From positions 37,536,912 to 37,600,911 of the forward strand of contig CP137669.1 in NCBI GenBank assembly GCA_037976565.1: DNA of 64,000 bases, read 5' to 3'. Below are positions 20,648-31,650 of this stretch, piece after piece. The translations under genes were made by a program, and so were the position numbers. The notes under the pieces were generated by a model. That model saw only the letters and a program-made list of their open reading frames with translations. It did not search any database and was not told the DNA's origin. Positions within the stretch are counted from its first letter, which is position 1, and each line of letters starts with the position of its first letter. The DNA comes from Mesocentrotus franciscanus. Lineage: Eukaryota; Echinodermata; Echinoidea; Camarodonta; Strongylocentrotidae.

Positions 20648-23120
20648 ATGATGCAGTCTATCGTCGCTTTTCTAGCCGTCCTCGTCGGGGCAGCCGTGGC
20701 CAATCCGATGATTATATCACCCGATGATGTCAACAAGCAGAATAGAGACATCTCGTCGTCCGAGTACCTGAGAAAGATCTTCGAGAAGTCTCCGAAGTTG
20801 TTCTACAGTCGTATCGACGACGTGTCAAGCCAGGATGATCTCCTCGACATGTTACCAGCTCTAGGGCTCCTTGAGGCATCTCAAATCGCAGAGCAGGTTA
20901 ACCTAAGGCAGATCCTCCTAGATGAAGAGCTTTGTAAGTTACATTTCTCTTTCGCTTCACCTGCATTTTTTTTTGGAAATTCTTTTACCCCTTCTCAATG
21001 TTTACTTTTTTTAAATTCCGAATAGGAAGATTTGATAAATTCAGCGTAATGTTTGCACCAAAATATAAATGCACAATACTGTATAAGCTTCATGTCATTT
21101 GCGCTTTGACTTAATGAACATTATTGTGCTCTACTTTGAAATGTGCCTTTTCGGAATTAATTGAATTTGGTGATGCCATCCCCGAGGTTCACACAAATTG
21201 ATTTCTATTTCTATCTTCCATAAACCATTACCATTTTCACAAATTTATCTTTGCAGCATCCATGACGTTGTGCCTACCCAGTGACGAGGCTGTCCAGAGA
21301 TGGAGGCAGGAAATACCCGACAAAATGAAGCCAACCCTTGAGTCTCTAAAGCAACTTGTCAAGGCATGGGTCGTTCCAGGTATGATCAGGTCTTCAGATA
21401 TTAGCAACAACAAGAAGGTCCAAAGCTTGAATGGCGCCAAGCTGCGATTCAACGTCTATAATGAGGTGAAGAAGGTGCGTAGTTTTATTTGAAAATGCAT
21501 TTAATTCATATACCTGTACTAAGTTTTCCATGTCTTGGAAATTTGGAAATCTACGACTCGAGTAATTCCAGTCTTTCAGCATTCGTTAAGAAATCATTCA
21601 TAAAAGAATGCCATGAACTTTTAAAAATTTATACCTCCCGTGTATTTCTGTTGGCTCTAAACAAAATCTAACAATTTTTTTTGGTCAACTTTGCGGAAAC
21701 TGCCTCGCACACAGCATGAAAAAACTTCTCCCCATTGTACAAAAAGTAGGACGTCTTTTTATGCTTTTATAGCTCAACACATGAATATAATATAATTTCT
21801 TTTTAAACAGATTGTCACCGTTAATGGAGCTCGAATCATTGACGCCGATAGGATGGCTAGCAATGGAATCGTTCACGTAGTCGACAAGGTCATCTATCCA
21901 CTCCCAGTCGGTAACGTAATCGAGACCCTAAGTGATAACCACGCTTTCTCCATCATCGTCGATCTCCTGAAACAAGCCGGACTCGAGGAAGAACTTGAAA
22001 GTAAGTTCTAACGCCTCCCTTTATTCAACGATTACCTTTGACTTCCCCGTATTTTTATTTAGAAAGATATGTGATTCATGATTCCCATTTCCGGATAAAC
22101 GATTGTCAACAATTTCAAATCGCTTCAAAAAAACTAAGCGTTTTTCTAATTTGTTTATATTCTTCAAATTAATATTATAATTAAATATACGTAATAGCAA
22201 AGGTAATACCTCGTCTGTGATCCCATGGAATCGGAACCATTTTATACTTACTTGGTAGATTAAGTAAAGCATTTCGGGTCAATATTCTTATTCTTCAATT
22301 TTACTCAGTTTCCGACCCCGTCACGGTTCTTGTGCCCACCAACTCTGCCTTCCACGCCCTTCCATCTGGTGTTCTTGATGACCTCAAGAGAGACAAGTCC
22401 AAACTACAAAACCTTCTCAAATACCACGTGATCTCTGACGTCAAATACTCGGCCTCATTGTCATCAGGACAGATGATCAGGGCCTCTCAGGGAGACGAGA
22501 TCTCGGTCAGCATTGAAAACGGTACGGTACGGTCTTTTGATCTGATTTTTGAAGATAGTGCGCATTCGTTTTCCCTTCTACTTCCGTTTGGGGAACTTAT
22601 TTCTTAATGGCTGAGAACAAATCTTTACAGAAGGACTTTGGTGGATGCAGAAACAAGAATAAGCAAATTTATGAACTGGTGTTGGGAAAGTGAATGTATC
22701 ATTGGCAATTCGATCATCTCGGGACTTATCATGTAAACTTTTGATCGATTTTTTGCTGTTCCAGATGGCAAAATGTCATTGAAAGTTTTCCATATTTGCC
22801 ATCAAACATGACTATTTCTGAGTGTTTCCCTCAAGATTTTATTCCTTAATCCGTCTCCTGCTTTCTCTCAAGCCAACTTCTAAATTTTCATTACTTTCTT
22901 TACAGGTAAAATTGTTCTGAACAAGGCCCGAGACACCTCAGAAGCAAGCCATGTGATTCAAGCCGACATCCCCACCACCAACGGAGTCATCCACGTCGTT
23001 GACCACGTCCTCATCCCATCACAAAAAACATTACATCCTCGTCTAGGACTCCATGATGAAATCAGCGAAGGAGCTTCTCAAGATTTACAGATTGTAATTG
23101 ATTACTATGGAAATCTATAG
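20648..23120 (+). CDS. Secreted two-domain FAS1 protein with altered C-terminus, 5 exons, 373 aa
   Basis: Exons are 20648-20933, 21257-21474, 21811-22000, 22309-22521 and 22906-23120, mirroring the paralogue's exon lengths (218, 190 and 213 nt internal exons are identical). Signal peptide at residues 1-19. Domain 1 has TLCLPSDEA at 99-107, Ala-Trp in place of Tyr-His, and GIVHVVDKVIYP at 187-198. Domain 2 has VLVPTNSAF at 238-246, Tyr270-His271 and GVIHVVDHVLIP at 329-340. Exon 5 has CAAAAAACATTAC where the paralogue has one A fewer, so the frame shifts after QK (342-343) and the protein gains a 30-residue unrelated tail instead of a short HYILV-like end. The intron 4 donor is a duplicated GTACGGTACGG, and the TATA motif is lost. 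It is either a functional diverged copy or an early pseudogene; a homopolymer sequencing error could also explain the extra A. Confidence 0.8.
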
Positions 23121-25429
23121 AGCTTGTGGAGGGATTACTCTATATATTTCGTAGTACGTTCAAGAGTTGCTTAGATAGCAAGCATATAATACATACCCCA
23201 AGTCGCAGTAAGGATTTCAAATTTCGGAAATGTATTTTTCACAAATACTAATTTCGAACTTTGCATATTTTCATCTTGGATAAATATCCCGTCTACCATA
23301 GATATAACATGGAAAATCAAGTGTATTGCATGGATACACCTGGGATACATCGATTACTACTCATTTCTAAGGTGGTGTAAGTTGACTAGTCCTTCTCCAT
23401 AATTTAATCTGTCTGATATTTCTAAAGCAAAATCACAGTATCCAACTTTCTACTGATGAGTCTTATCATACTTGCCAATTATTGTTGTTAAATCATATTA
23501 CAAAGTATGAAGTGCTACGATATTACGATAATAAACTATTTCACTGCAAGCAAATTCCTAAAAGCGCAAAGTGTCCATTATACTTGTAATATTGATTGTG
23601 TGGATGACAGACTGTTTGATTGTATTATCGTATCGGCAAACGTATGTGAACCTGATGGTGAAAATGACGTTACATGACGGATGTGTATGGTCAGGCCGGA
23701 GAGGGCGGTGTGTGTTATTTTATTGTTGGTATTGTACACGTAAAAGCCCCCAAACTGACAAGAATGATTTCCATTTAGGCATTGTCAAACATTGAAAATA
23801 CATTCATAAAAATTACAAATCTGTTTTAAGTGTGGTATAGACAATTTAAACAATATTTCCCAAGTATATAATCTTATGTAATGAAGAGCCAAAACTAGAG
23901 CTAGTTTACAAGGCCTAGCACTGGTAGTTAAGTTGTGGGTTCACTAATTAGCTTATTGTATTGTTAGATTGTGTTGCAGTATGATTGATTCTGTTGTCTA
24001 TTCGTCAGTCTTTAAATTTGTTTTGGCTCTTCATTACATGAGAAAGTTTGGGAGAGATTATATTTAAAAAGGAAGTCCACCTAGATATTAAGTTGGTTTA
24101 AATAGAAGCAGAAAAAATGAGAGAAACAGGTCGGTGAAAGTTTGAGCAAATTCCGCTCAAAAATAAAGTTATGAATTTTTGAAGTTGCTATCAATCGAAC
24201 ACGAATTGGCCACACTGTGACCTATCTTGTGAGCTCCTCTCCAATTTGTACGTAAAATTTCATAAATTTTAATTTTCTTTGTTATTGATGACAGGAAAAA
24301 AAAAAAATTCATACAGGGATTTATTAGAAAACATGTTTGCAATAATTTTATTTAGGGTGAAAAATTCATAGCTTTCTTATTTTTAATGCTAAATATATTA
24401 CTCATTGCGGATGTAGTATCGAAAATAATATCGCTAGTGATATTCGTTTGTCTCGCAATGTATGGTCAATTATTTTTAATAAGAATTTTCTACAGCTTTC
24501 ATTAAACGGTTCCTCTCATTTTTATGTTTCTATTAAAAACCAAGTTCCCTTTGACAAACTGCTGGAAGTAATTTTCATATGATATAAATATTTAAGACGT
24601 GGAATCCAAGGTGATTGGCCAAAATGTTTATAAATACATAGGCCTACATTCAATCCAATCTCAACCATGAACATAACCTTAAATTGAAAAGAATATTAAA
24701 CAAATACAGCAATTTGAATTGAACTTGGAATCGACACTTCCATTAACTCATTATTTATGCCGTTTGCGATAAATATGGGTCGTATATAGTCAAGTTGAAC
24801 AAACCTCTGTACAACAAAAAATTTGATTGAACAAATTATTCAAGCTTATAAACGGTTCCTCCCAAAACAAATGACGATGAACAATGTAATCCACTCCGTG
24901 CCCCAAATGGCAGGAATAACATTATAATTCCTCATTTTATCATTATATACACTATCTTGAGGGATTTCTTGTCATACCTGTAATAACCGATGCTAATCAG
25001 TAGATGTACTATTAAAATATAGTGAAAAATATTCTCACGTTGTATGGTAAAGACAATAGTTCAAATTCAATCGAAGGAAACGTTTTACAAAAGCAGGAAA
25101 AACGAAACGCGACTCAATGACCAATTGACTTCCGGAAGATCCGGAAGTAATACGTTCGGTAACGCCAAATTATATTAGTTATTGGCTTTGCTCCAGTTTG
25201 ATGGTGTATTAGGCTTCCACTTCCAATTTCGTGCTTGTTAATCTCCGATAGATTAATGAAGATGAATTTTACAATTTAGTACGATCCATGTGTTTTATCT
25301 GGAACAAGTAACCTAGTTTGACCGCTTGACCGCTTGACCGCTTGACCGTTTGATCATATTGCAATTAGTAGCCTGCAATCACCGGTATTGTGCGCCTATA
25401 TACCGTACATCTTACCACGTTTGCACTCT
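23121..25429. other. Intergenic, mostly unannotated; probable dispersed repeat near 24060-24400
   Basis: The segment starting GGAAGTCCACCTAGATATTA (24080) with AAGTTATGAATTTTTGAAG has the style of a common marine invertebrate dispersed repeat, but no second copy was found in this window. CCGCTTGACCGCTTGACCG tandem 10-mers lie at 25320-25350. The open frame at 23571-23795 has no domain. Confidence 0.4.
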
Positions 25430-25431
25430 TA

Positions 25432-26520
25432 CACTGCAAAAACCAGAGTGTTAAATTTAACACCAAGGGTGTTAAATTTAACACTTTCTTGGTATCTATA
25501 TCGTGCAACTCCTCTGGTGTTACTTAACACCATTTTCTGGAATTAGATAATTTCAATTCCACTTTTGGTGTTAATATTTGACAACTCCTACTGGTGTAGA
25601 TTAACACCAATATCTGGAATCATAACAAATTCAATTCCACTTTTGGTATTTATATTCTTGTTGATCCATTAGAGATTTTTCTATGTATGTCTAATGGTCC
25701 CACATTCCATATTATCGACCATTATCGACCAGGGTAGAGGAACCAGTGGTAAACTGATAATTCATAATCGATGTTGGCAACTGTCCACCAATAGGTATAT
25801 TCTAATCTCCATTGCATTAACTCCATCACATAGATCATTTGAAGTAAATTCAAGATTAACATGTATGTGGTGTGTGTGTATTGGGTTTTACAGACGTGTA
25901 TCAATCAGATATGATTATTTACGTCTGGGGACCGACCTTTAACGTCACCATCCGAAAGACGTGACTCAGTTTCGAACCTGCGTCCTCGGCTGAATCAGTT
26001 TGTAACTTCCACTGTTTAGCTGGATTACAGGCGCACGCCACAACGCCTAGTGGTACAGGCTGGTACACATATATATATATTAAACATGCATGTTGTTTCT
26101 TGGTTAGTAATCCTATAATCAATATATCTATTGCTAAAACGTTAATATAATTGTAACAAGATCGGACATATAATCTATTGGTCAATAATTGCCAAAGGAA
26201 AATACAAATCACAAAATTGATGTGCATTGTCATAATTTGCTTAACAAATCATGATAAATGTATTTTTCTGTGAACACGTGTAAAGTAATCATTAAGCGCG
26301 CGTACACTTTGTGAAAACTTATTCGACCAATCAACCGCCTTAAACGAAATCACGTGATGATACTTTCAACACCAAGCATAAAACAACACCATGTTACTTA
26401 ACACCCAGTAATTATTAATGCATGCTTAAATCTGACCGGTGTTAAAAATAACACCAATGGTGTCAAAAAAATTCAATACCATACTGGTGTTAGAAATTTA
26501 ACACCCTGGTTTTTGCAGTG
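25432..26520. mobile_element. TA-flanked 1.09-kb DNA element with CACTGCAAAAACC inverted ends
   Basis: Left end CACTGCAAAAACCAG and right end CTGGTTTTTGCAGTG are perfect inverted repeats, flanked by TA on both sides (25430-25431 and 26521-26522). Subterminal regions contain many GTGTTAAATTTAACACC-type palindromes on both sides. No transposase was seen. A 7SL-like SINE is nested inside at 25871-26050. The TA target duplication would fit a Tc1/mariner-type or related mobiliser; this is inference. Confidence 0.75.
25871..26050 (-). mobile_element. 7SL-like SINE, copy 2, nested in the TA-flanked element
   Basis: Near-identical to the copies at 14465-14645 and 54893-55072, reading on the minus strand with GCGTGCGCCTGTAATCCAGC near its 5' end and the GGTTCGAAACTGAG box. 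It interrupts the DNA element at 25432-26520, so it inserted later. Confidence 0.7.
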
Positions 26521-26522
26521 TA

Positions 26523-27320
26523 AATTCACTGACACTGCATGTTGTCTATACATTTACCAGTTTATAGTTGCCATGTTTGCGTCATGCTTTAATTGCCTTT
26601 CGGGTGTTGTCGTAAGTTTAGAATCAAGATTGGAAAGGAATTGAAAATTAACTTAGGAGCAAATGTTTTTTATTCAAACAGATGCCTAACCATGCTCCAA
26701 TTGACTAGTTAATCGCGTATTCAACCCCCAAAAAAAAAAGGAGAATTAAAGTTATTTTGTACCTCGGTATGAAGTTGATCTCCGACCTACTTTGATTTCC
26801 AGCGAAAGGCTCTTCACCTCATTAGCAAATAACAATGAGTATAATACTGACAGGCAATATCGCATAGCATTGTCTTGGTCTAACTTGCTTTGATTAAGGA
26901 CGAAGGTAAAAGGTCGTCATTGTCCAGACCAACCGTGACCGCGTATAGAAGGATAACGACTCGACACTACTTTGACCGTTCTCACTCACCTAAGAACCGC
27001 TCCTGAGGAACGGGTCTTAGTTAGACCGCTCCAACGAAGTGAATGAGAACGGGGTCTAAGTCACCGGATCACGATCACAATATCTATGAACACTACAACT
27101 GCAAGAGGAACATCAATATGTTGTTGCATATTCATATGTTTCATTTTTTAAAGAAAAATGACTTTAACCTGTCATATGCGTATAAGGCGCGAATTCAGCA
27201 TTTTGCAGAGAGGGCATAATTCTTGGCAATTTAGGGAGGGACATTTTTCTGTGAACTAAGTTTATGTCAATTGCCCTTTTTTTTTTGGGGCCCGGTCTGG
27301 AAACTGAAACATCTAAATAT
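26523..27320. other. Intergenic, nothing recognised
   Basis: Contains an A-rich run near 26729 and a mirrored CCGCTC/GAGCGG-type segment around 26975-27055 (GTTCTCACTCACCT... with TGAATGAGAACGG) that could be a short inverted repeat. No coding evidence. Confidence 0.4.
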
Positions 27321-27321
27321 G

Positions 27322-27510
27322 TACCCCCGGACAACTACCCGCTAGGATAGTTGTCCGGGGGGTAGTTGTCCTAGAGGATGGTTGTCGTAGGGGGTAGTTT
27401 TCTGGGGGTAGTTGTCCGGGGTAGTTGTCCGGGGTAGTTGTCCGGGGGTAGTTGTCCTAGGGAGTAGTTGTCCTAGAGGGGTGGTTATCCAGGGGGTAGG
27501 TGTCCTACAA
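27322..27510. mobile_element. Foldback-like GGACAACTACCC element, copy 3
   Basis: A short left arm (CCCCCGGACAACTACCC) is followed by a strand switch at GCTAGGATAGTTGTCC, then about nine GGTAGTTGTCC-type units, ending TCCAGGGGGTAGGTGTCC, the same end as the copy at 8430-8855. The left arm is mostly deleted. Confidence 0.7.
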
Positions 27511-27544
27511 CCCTTTCATGTATGTAGGCCGACAGTATTGTCAT

Positions 27545-27835
27545 GATTGGAGGTGTCGTGGTCGAGTGGATATGTCACCGGACTGTAGATCACAAGGTTC
27601 GCGGTTCGAGTCCTGCCGCGGCACTGATGTCCTTTGACAAGACATTAATCTACGTTTGCCACACTCGACCCAGGTGGGGTAAATGGGTACCTGGCAGGAA
27701 TTAATTCCTTGAAATGCTAGAGCGCCGTATAATGGCAACCATGCTAAAGCCGGGGTAATAATTTCCAAAGCTCTTTGGAAGCGCATAGAGACGTTATAAT
27801 GTGATATGCGCTATACTATTACTATTATTATTATG
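27545..27835 (+). mobile_element. tRNA-derived SINE with TATTA tail
   Basis: The head has an A box TGGTCGAGTGGATATG and a B box GGTTCGAGTCC at tRNA-like spacing. A body follows with GACCCAGGTGGGGTAAATGG and GCGCATAGAGACGTTATAAT, ending in a (TATTAC/TATTAT) tail at 27815-27835. A related copy in the opposite orientation is at 38627-39003. It is a SINE, not a tRNA gene, because the 3' acceptor half does not pair with the 5' end. Confidence 0.75.
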
Positions 27836-28619
27836 AGTGTGTCTATAGCTTTTGACCAATCACAGCCCTCGAAAAATATATACAATCCGCTATCATAGAC
27901 AGAGTATACTACAGTAATTTTATACAGAACACAATTCATGCACAGACTGTCAGAAATACTATTTTACATAATCGAACAAACTGAATTTACTTTAGAAGAA
28001 CATTAGAGTAATCTTCAATTAAGCTGAGACAGGCCGAGGTCATAATAAACCCACTACCTTTGGCCGTTTGCCAGAATGAAATCAATCGTAACATTCCAAA
28101 GAACTCGGAAGTTATGATTGTACTCTCTCTCTTCGTTTTTCTGAATTCTTGGTTAGAGTAACATTGGCCTTGGCACAATTTCGCTGTTATGAGAGCAACG
28201 GTAAACAAAACAAGTTTGAAGATTTCACTACAGTTTTTGACGTAACCAAGTGACGGTTTCCGAAATACGGGATGTTTTTATTGGAGTATTATACGGTCAA
28301 TCACAAGTTCTAAGCCGCCCAAGAGACATATCAAAACGGATGAAAGTTCGTTGAATGATACAAATTAATCATGGTTACATAGGAGTAAACCGTATTCATG
28401 TTATGAAAAAATGCTTGCAGTTAGGATTACACACGTAATATAACCGCTGAAATTGTTTTCATAATACTGACTAGATGTAACACCGTGTTCACACATATTG
28501 TTTGTTTTTTTTGCCATATTGCCACAAAGGAATGAACCACAGTGTGTATCCATCTTTCTGTGTGACCACTTACCTGCCATTATGAATTTTGCAACATTTG
28601 TATAGGATTGACGATTGCG
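27836..28619. other. Intergenic, nothing recognised
   Basis: AT-rich. The open frames at 27987-28208 (-) and 28401-28688 (-) have no recognisable domain; the second runs into the adjacent GTGACAC minisatellite. Confidence 0.4.
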
Positions 28620-28905
28620 TGTAAATACTATTGTTGTTACACGCTGTGACACTGTGTGACACACTCTTCGAAACACTATTTTACACACTGCGTGACACTC
28701 TGTGGCACACTATGTGACACTCTGGGATACTTTGTGACACTCTGTAACACTGTATGACACACTCTTCAAAACACTATTTTACATACTGTGTGACACTCTG
28801 TGACTGTGTGACATTGTGTGACACTTTGTGACACATTCTGTGACACTCTAAATGAAAATATATGTGACAGTATGTGATACACTGTGGCTATGGTGAGAAA
28901 CACCG
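28620..28905 (+). repeat. TGTGACAC minisatellite
   Basis: Many degenerate tandem units of the type ACTCTGTGACACTNTGTGAC, including an internal repeat of CACACTCTTCAAAACACTAT (near 28659 and 28758). The unit is about 10 bases, expanded into higher-order copies of about 95-100 bases. Confidence 0.85.
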
Positions 28906-31219
28906 TGTCTATTCACTTCAGTGTGACCACAGATCGAGTAATTGTAGAACACTGTGTTGACGATGAGCACATTGGTAATTCCTGCCTCTGGAACACGAGC
29001 AAGTTTCTCCCAAAATGAAGAGAATTTTCATTTGGGAGAAATTTTTCCATTTTCCGACTGAATAAACATATAGCAAAGGCCCAAATAATAGGTAGAAAGA
29101 TCAATCATACGATTTCTGGGGGGTCTTCTATATGATTTTAGATCAATGTGTAGTATCTGTGTCCTTGCTTTTTGTTTGTTTGTTTGTTGTTGTTGTTGTG
29201 TGTGTGTGTTTTTTTTTGGGGGGGGGTTCTGTTTTTTCAAATAATAATAATTATTTTTTCTTGGGGCTTCCAACGTGATCAAGGGAAAAAGAGGTTTAAG
29301 CACATTACGATTCCATTGAAGACCGCGTATACGCATGATATAACAAACATTCGCATTGGATAAACATGGTTGTCCTCGAATGTGGATTATGGATGTTGAG
29401 TACTGGTATAGAGGTGAGGGTTAGCCTTTTCTCCCTTTTTATCTATTACTTTTGTGAAAGGAGAACGAAGTAGGCCTAGAAATGTTGCATAATAATATTC
29501 CCCCTGAAATGCCTTTCTTTCTAAGTAGGTCTTAACAAGAAATACCTTGAAACTTTAGACAAAATTTGATGCCACAGGTGTGTAGTCCCATGTACCCGTA
29601 TCTGTGTGCAGTGTTTTCACTCACGATGGAATTCACTTTAAACACTTTCGTAAAAATAAACTCAAGGGCAGTTGCCATATCCTATTGTACATCCCATAGA
29701 AATCATATGCGGAGTATAGCATTGTAATGTTCGCACGTTTCAATAGGTGATGGCCAGGGCTATATTCCAATTTCTTTAAGTTGATTTTTTTTATATAAAG
29801 TAACTGCAATCGTGTTTGTATGTGATTTTCTGCAAAATAGAGGGTTTTGTCATTTTGAAGAGTCAAAAACCTAAAATACACAATGATTCTTATGAAAAAA
29901 ACGTTTCAGTTTCTTTGACATTGCAATCACGTGACCAGAACTCGTCTTTATCTTTACGCTAAATGACCTCTGGTTCACATGCCTCCATTCCTCGTTCCGA
30001 GTCCTTGTCGGGTCCTTGGTATGGTCTTACATCTTCGCTTTGAAAGAAGCCGTACTTGATGGACTTATAGGTAATTCTATAAACCGAAGAGTGATCTCCT
30101 TGAACAGAACACTTCGTAGTAAAGACTTTTCATCATGTTTTTCACAATGTGAATTTCCAAATCCTTTTGAAAAGTGCGTGGGAATGGCATGGTCCCTCTC
30201 AAATCGTAGTCTAATAGTCACTTTCAAGTGAGGTCAAAATGCTCTCTATGATAAGCTTTTTGTTTCACTCTTTGTGTACCCCCACCCCGTCCCCCCCCCT
30301 CCAGAAAAAAAACTTTCAACCAGTTCATTAAGAAAGCATCTTTTGCTCATACATGACTAATAAATAAATAACGGTGAAAATCTCAAAACTTGTAAAAGGG
30401 CCAAAATGTTATAAATAAAATAATTGGAAACTTTCCCAAAAGTATGGTTCGCAAAATAATCATTATTAACAAAATTAGAGTCAATTGTCTTGTCGAATTT
30501 GAATTTTGAGACTGGTAGTATTTTATTCACCCCATTAATTTTGTTGTGTAAAAAATTAGGGCTTCAATTTTGACTCATGGAGAGAAAACCACAAGAGTGT
30601 TTTGATCTGAAAATTTACACATACTTTCATAAACTCATCTTGCTGCTACAGATAAATTTTGAAATAACTTTTGAATGGCTTGCAAATCCCGGAGAGGGCT
30701 TTAAATTTCAGTAGAAAAACGGCCGGTTGGTTTGTAGAATGAGGTCAACATGAACAACAAACTGGCTCGTCCGATACATAGAGAATACTAGATCACCTAC
30801 GGCTTACATACGGTTATGTGTTATAACTTAAACCGACACCAAATAATGAACGTCATGAATCGAGTTGAGTTGAAAGTAAACAAAAGACAAAACAAACAGT
30901 GCCCCCATCCTACGAAGAAAAAAATCCGTGAGAACGGTGATTGGTGAAAAGTTTACCGGGTCAAAAACCCAGCTTCCCGGTAAAGTGTCCGTTTCCGCAT
31001 GCGCTTTGAGTCCTTGAACAGTCTTTGAGGAGGAGGCGAGTCAATGTCGGGCATGTTGGCTAATATTGCCCAGCTTGGCAAACGGAAGCTCGTAACAGAA
31101 GTTGACAATGGCAGGGGAAAAAATAGTTTATGTATTCCAGTCGTTTTTCAGTATCTTTTTCTTTTATTTGAGCATATCGGGAAAGACGAGACAATAGTAG
31201 TTTTACTTTTGGTCAACTC
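28906..31219. other. Intergenic, nothing recognised
   Basis: Simple-sequence patches (GTTTGTTTGTTGTTG then G9 near 29175-29226) lie in otherwise AT-rich DNA. The overlapping frames at 30016-30231 (+) and 30027-30227 (-) show no domain. A palindromic-looking CCGGGTC...AGCTTCCCGGTAA lies near 30956-30983. Confidence 0.4.
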
Positions 31220-31225
31220 ATAGCA

Positions 31226-31650
31226 TAACGGAATGACATTTTCAGAGAATTTCAATTTTTTGAAGATAAAAAAGAGAATATTATACACATTAAAAAAAAA
31301 AAAAGTACACATTAATGATATAATATATTAACTAGTTTAACGTTATGAGGTACTTTCACAACTGTTAAGTTTCTTATCAACCATTCATCAAATTTATAAA
31401 TTATTATATTTGAATAGCTTTGTTAAATACGGAATGACCCCAAATCACCTTGTATGTCACTCCGTAACAGAGTATATCAGATGCAATATTTCGCCTTACA
31501 TTTGATTAATGGTTGATAGAAAACTCAAATATTGTGAAAGTACATCGTATTAGTTAATATATCATATCATTCATTTTTATGATTTTGTTAAAGTGCCTAA
31601 GATATTCTTTATTAAAAGTAGACAATTCTCTGGAAATGTTATTCCATAAA
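31226..31650. mobile_element. Hairpin-forming MITE (about 425 bp)
   Basis: The two halves are extended inverted repeats. GGAATGACATTTTCAGAGAA at left pairs with TTCTCTGGAAATGTTATTCC at right. Inner segments TTAACTAGTTTAACG...GTACTTTCAC...TCAACCATTCATCAAAT pair with ATTTGATTAATGGTTGATAG...GTGAAAGTAC...TTAGTTAA. No coding capacity. Exact ends and target duplication are uncertain. Confidence 0.65.

Noticed and set aside
27545..27625. Possible tRNA gene with A and B boxes
   Set aside because: The head continues into a SINE body with a TATTA tail and has a related copy at 38627-39003; no acceptor-stem pairing was seen.
28620..28905. Regular GTGACAC repeats resembling a CRISPR-like array
   Set aside because: Units are contiguous and degenerate, without unique spacers; it is a minisatellite in a eukaryotic genome.
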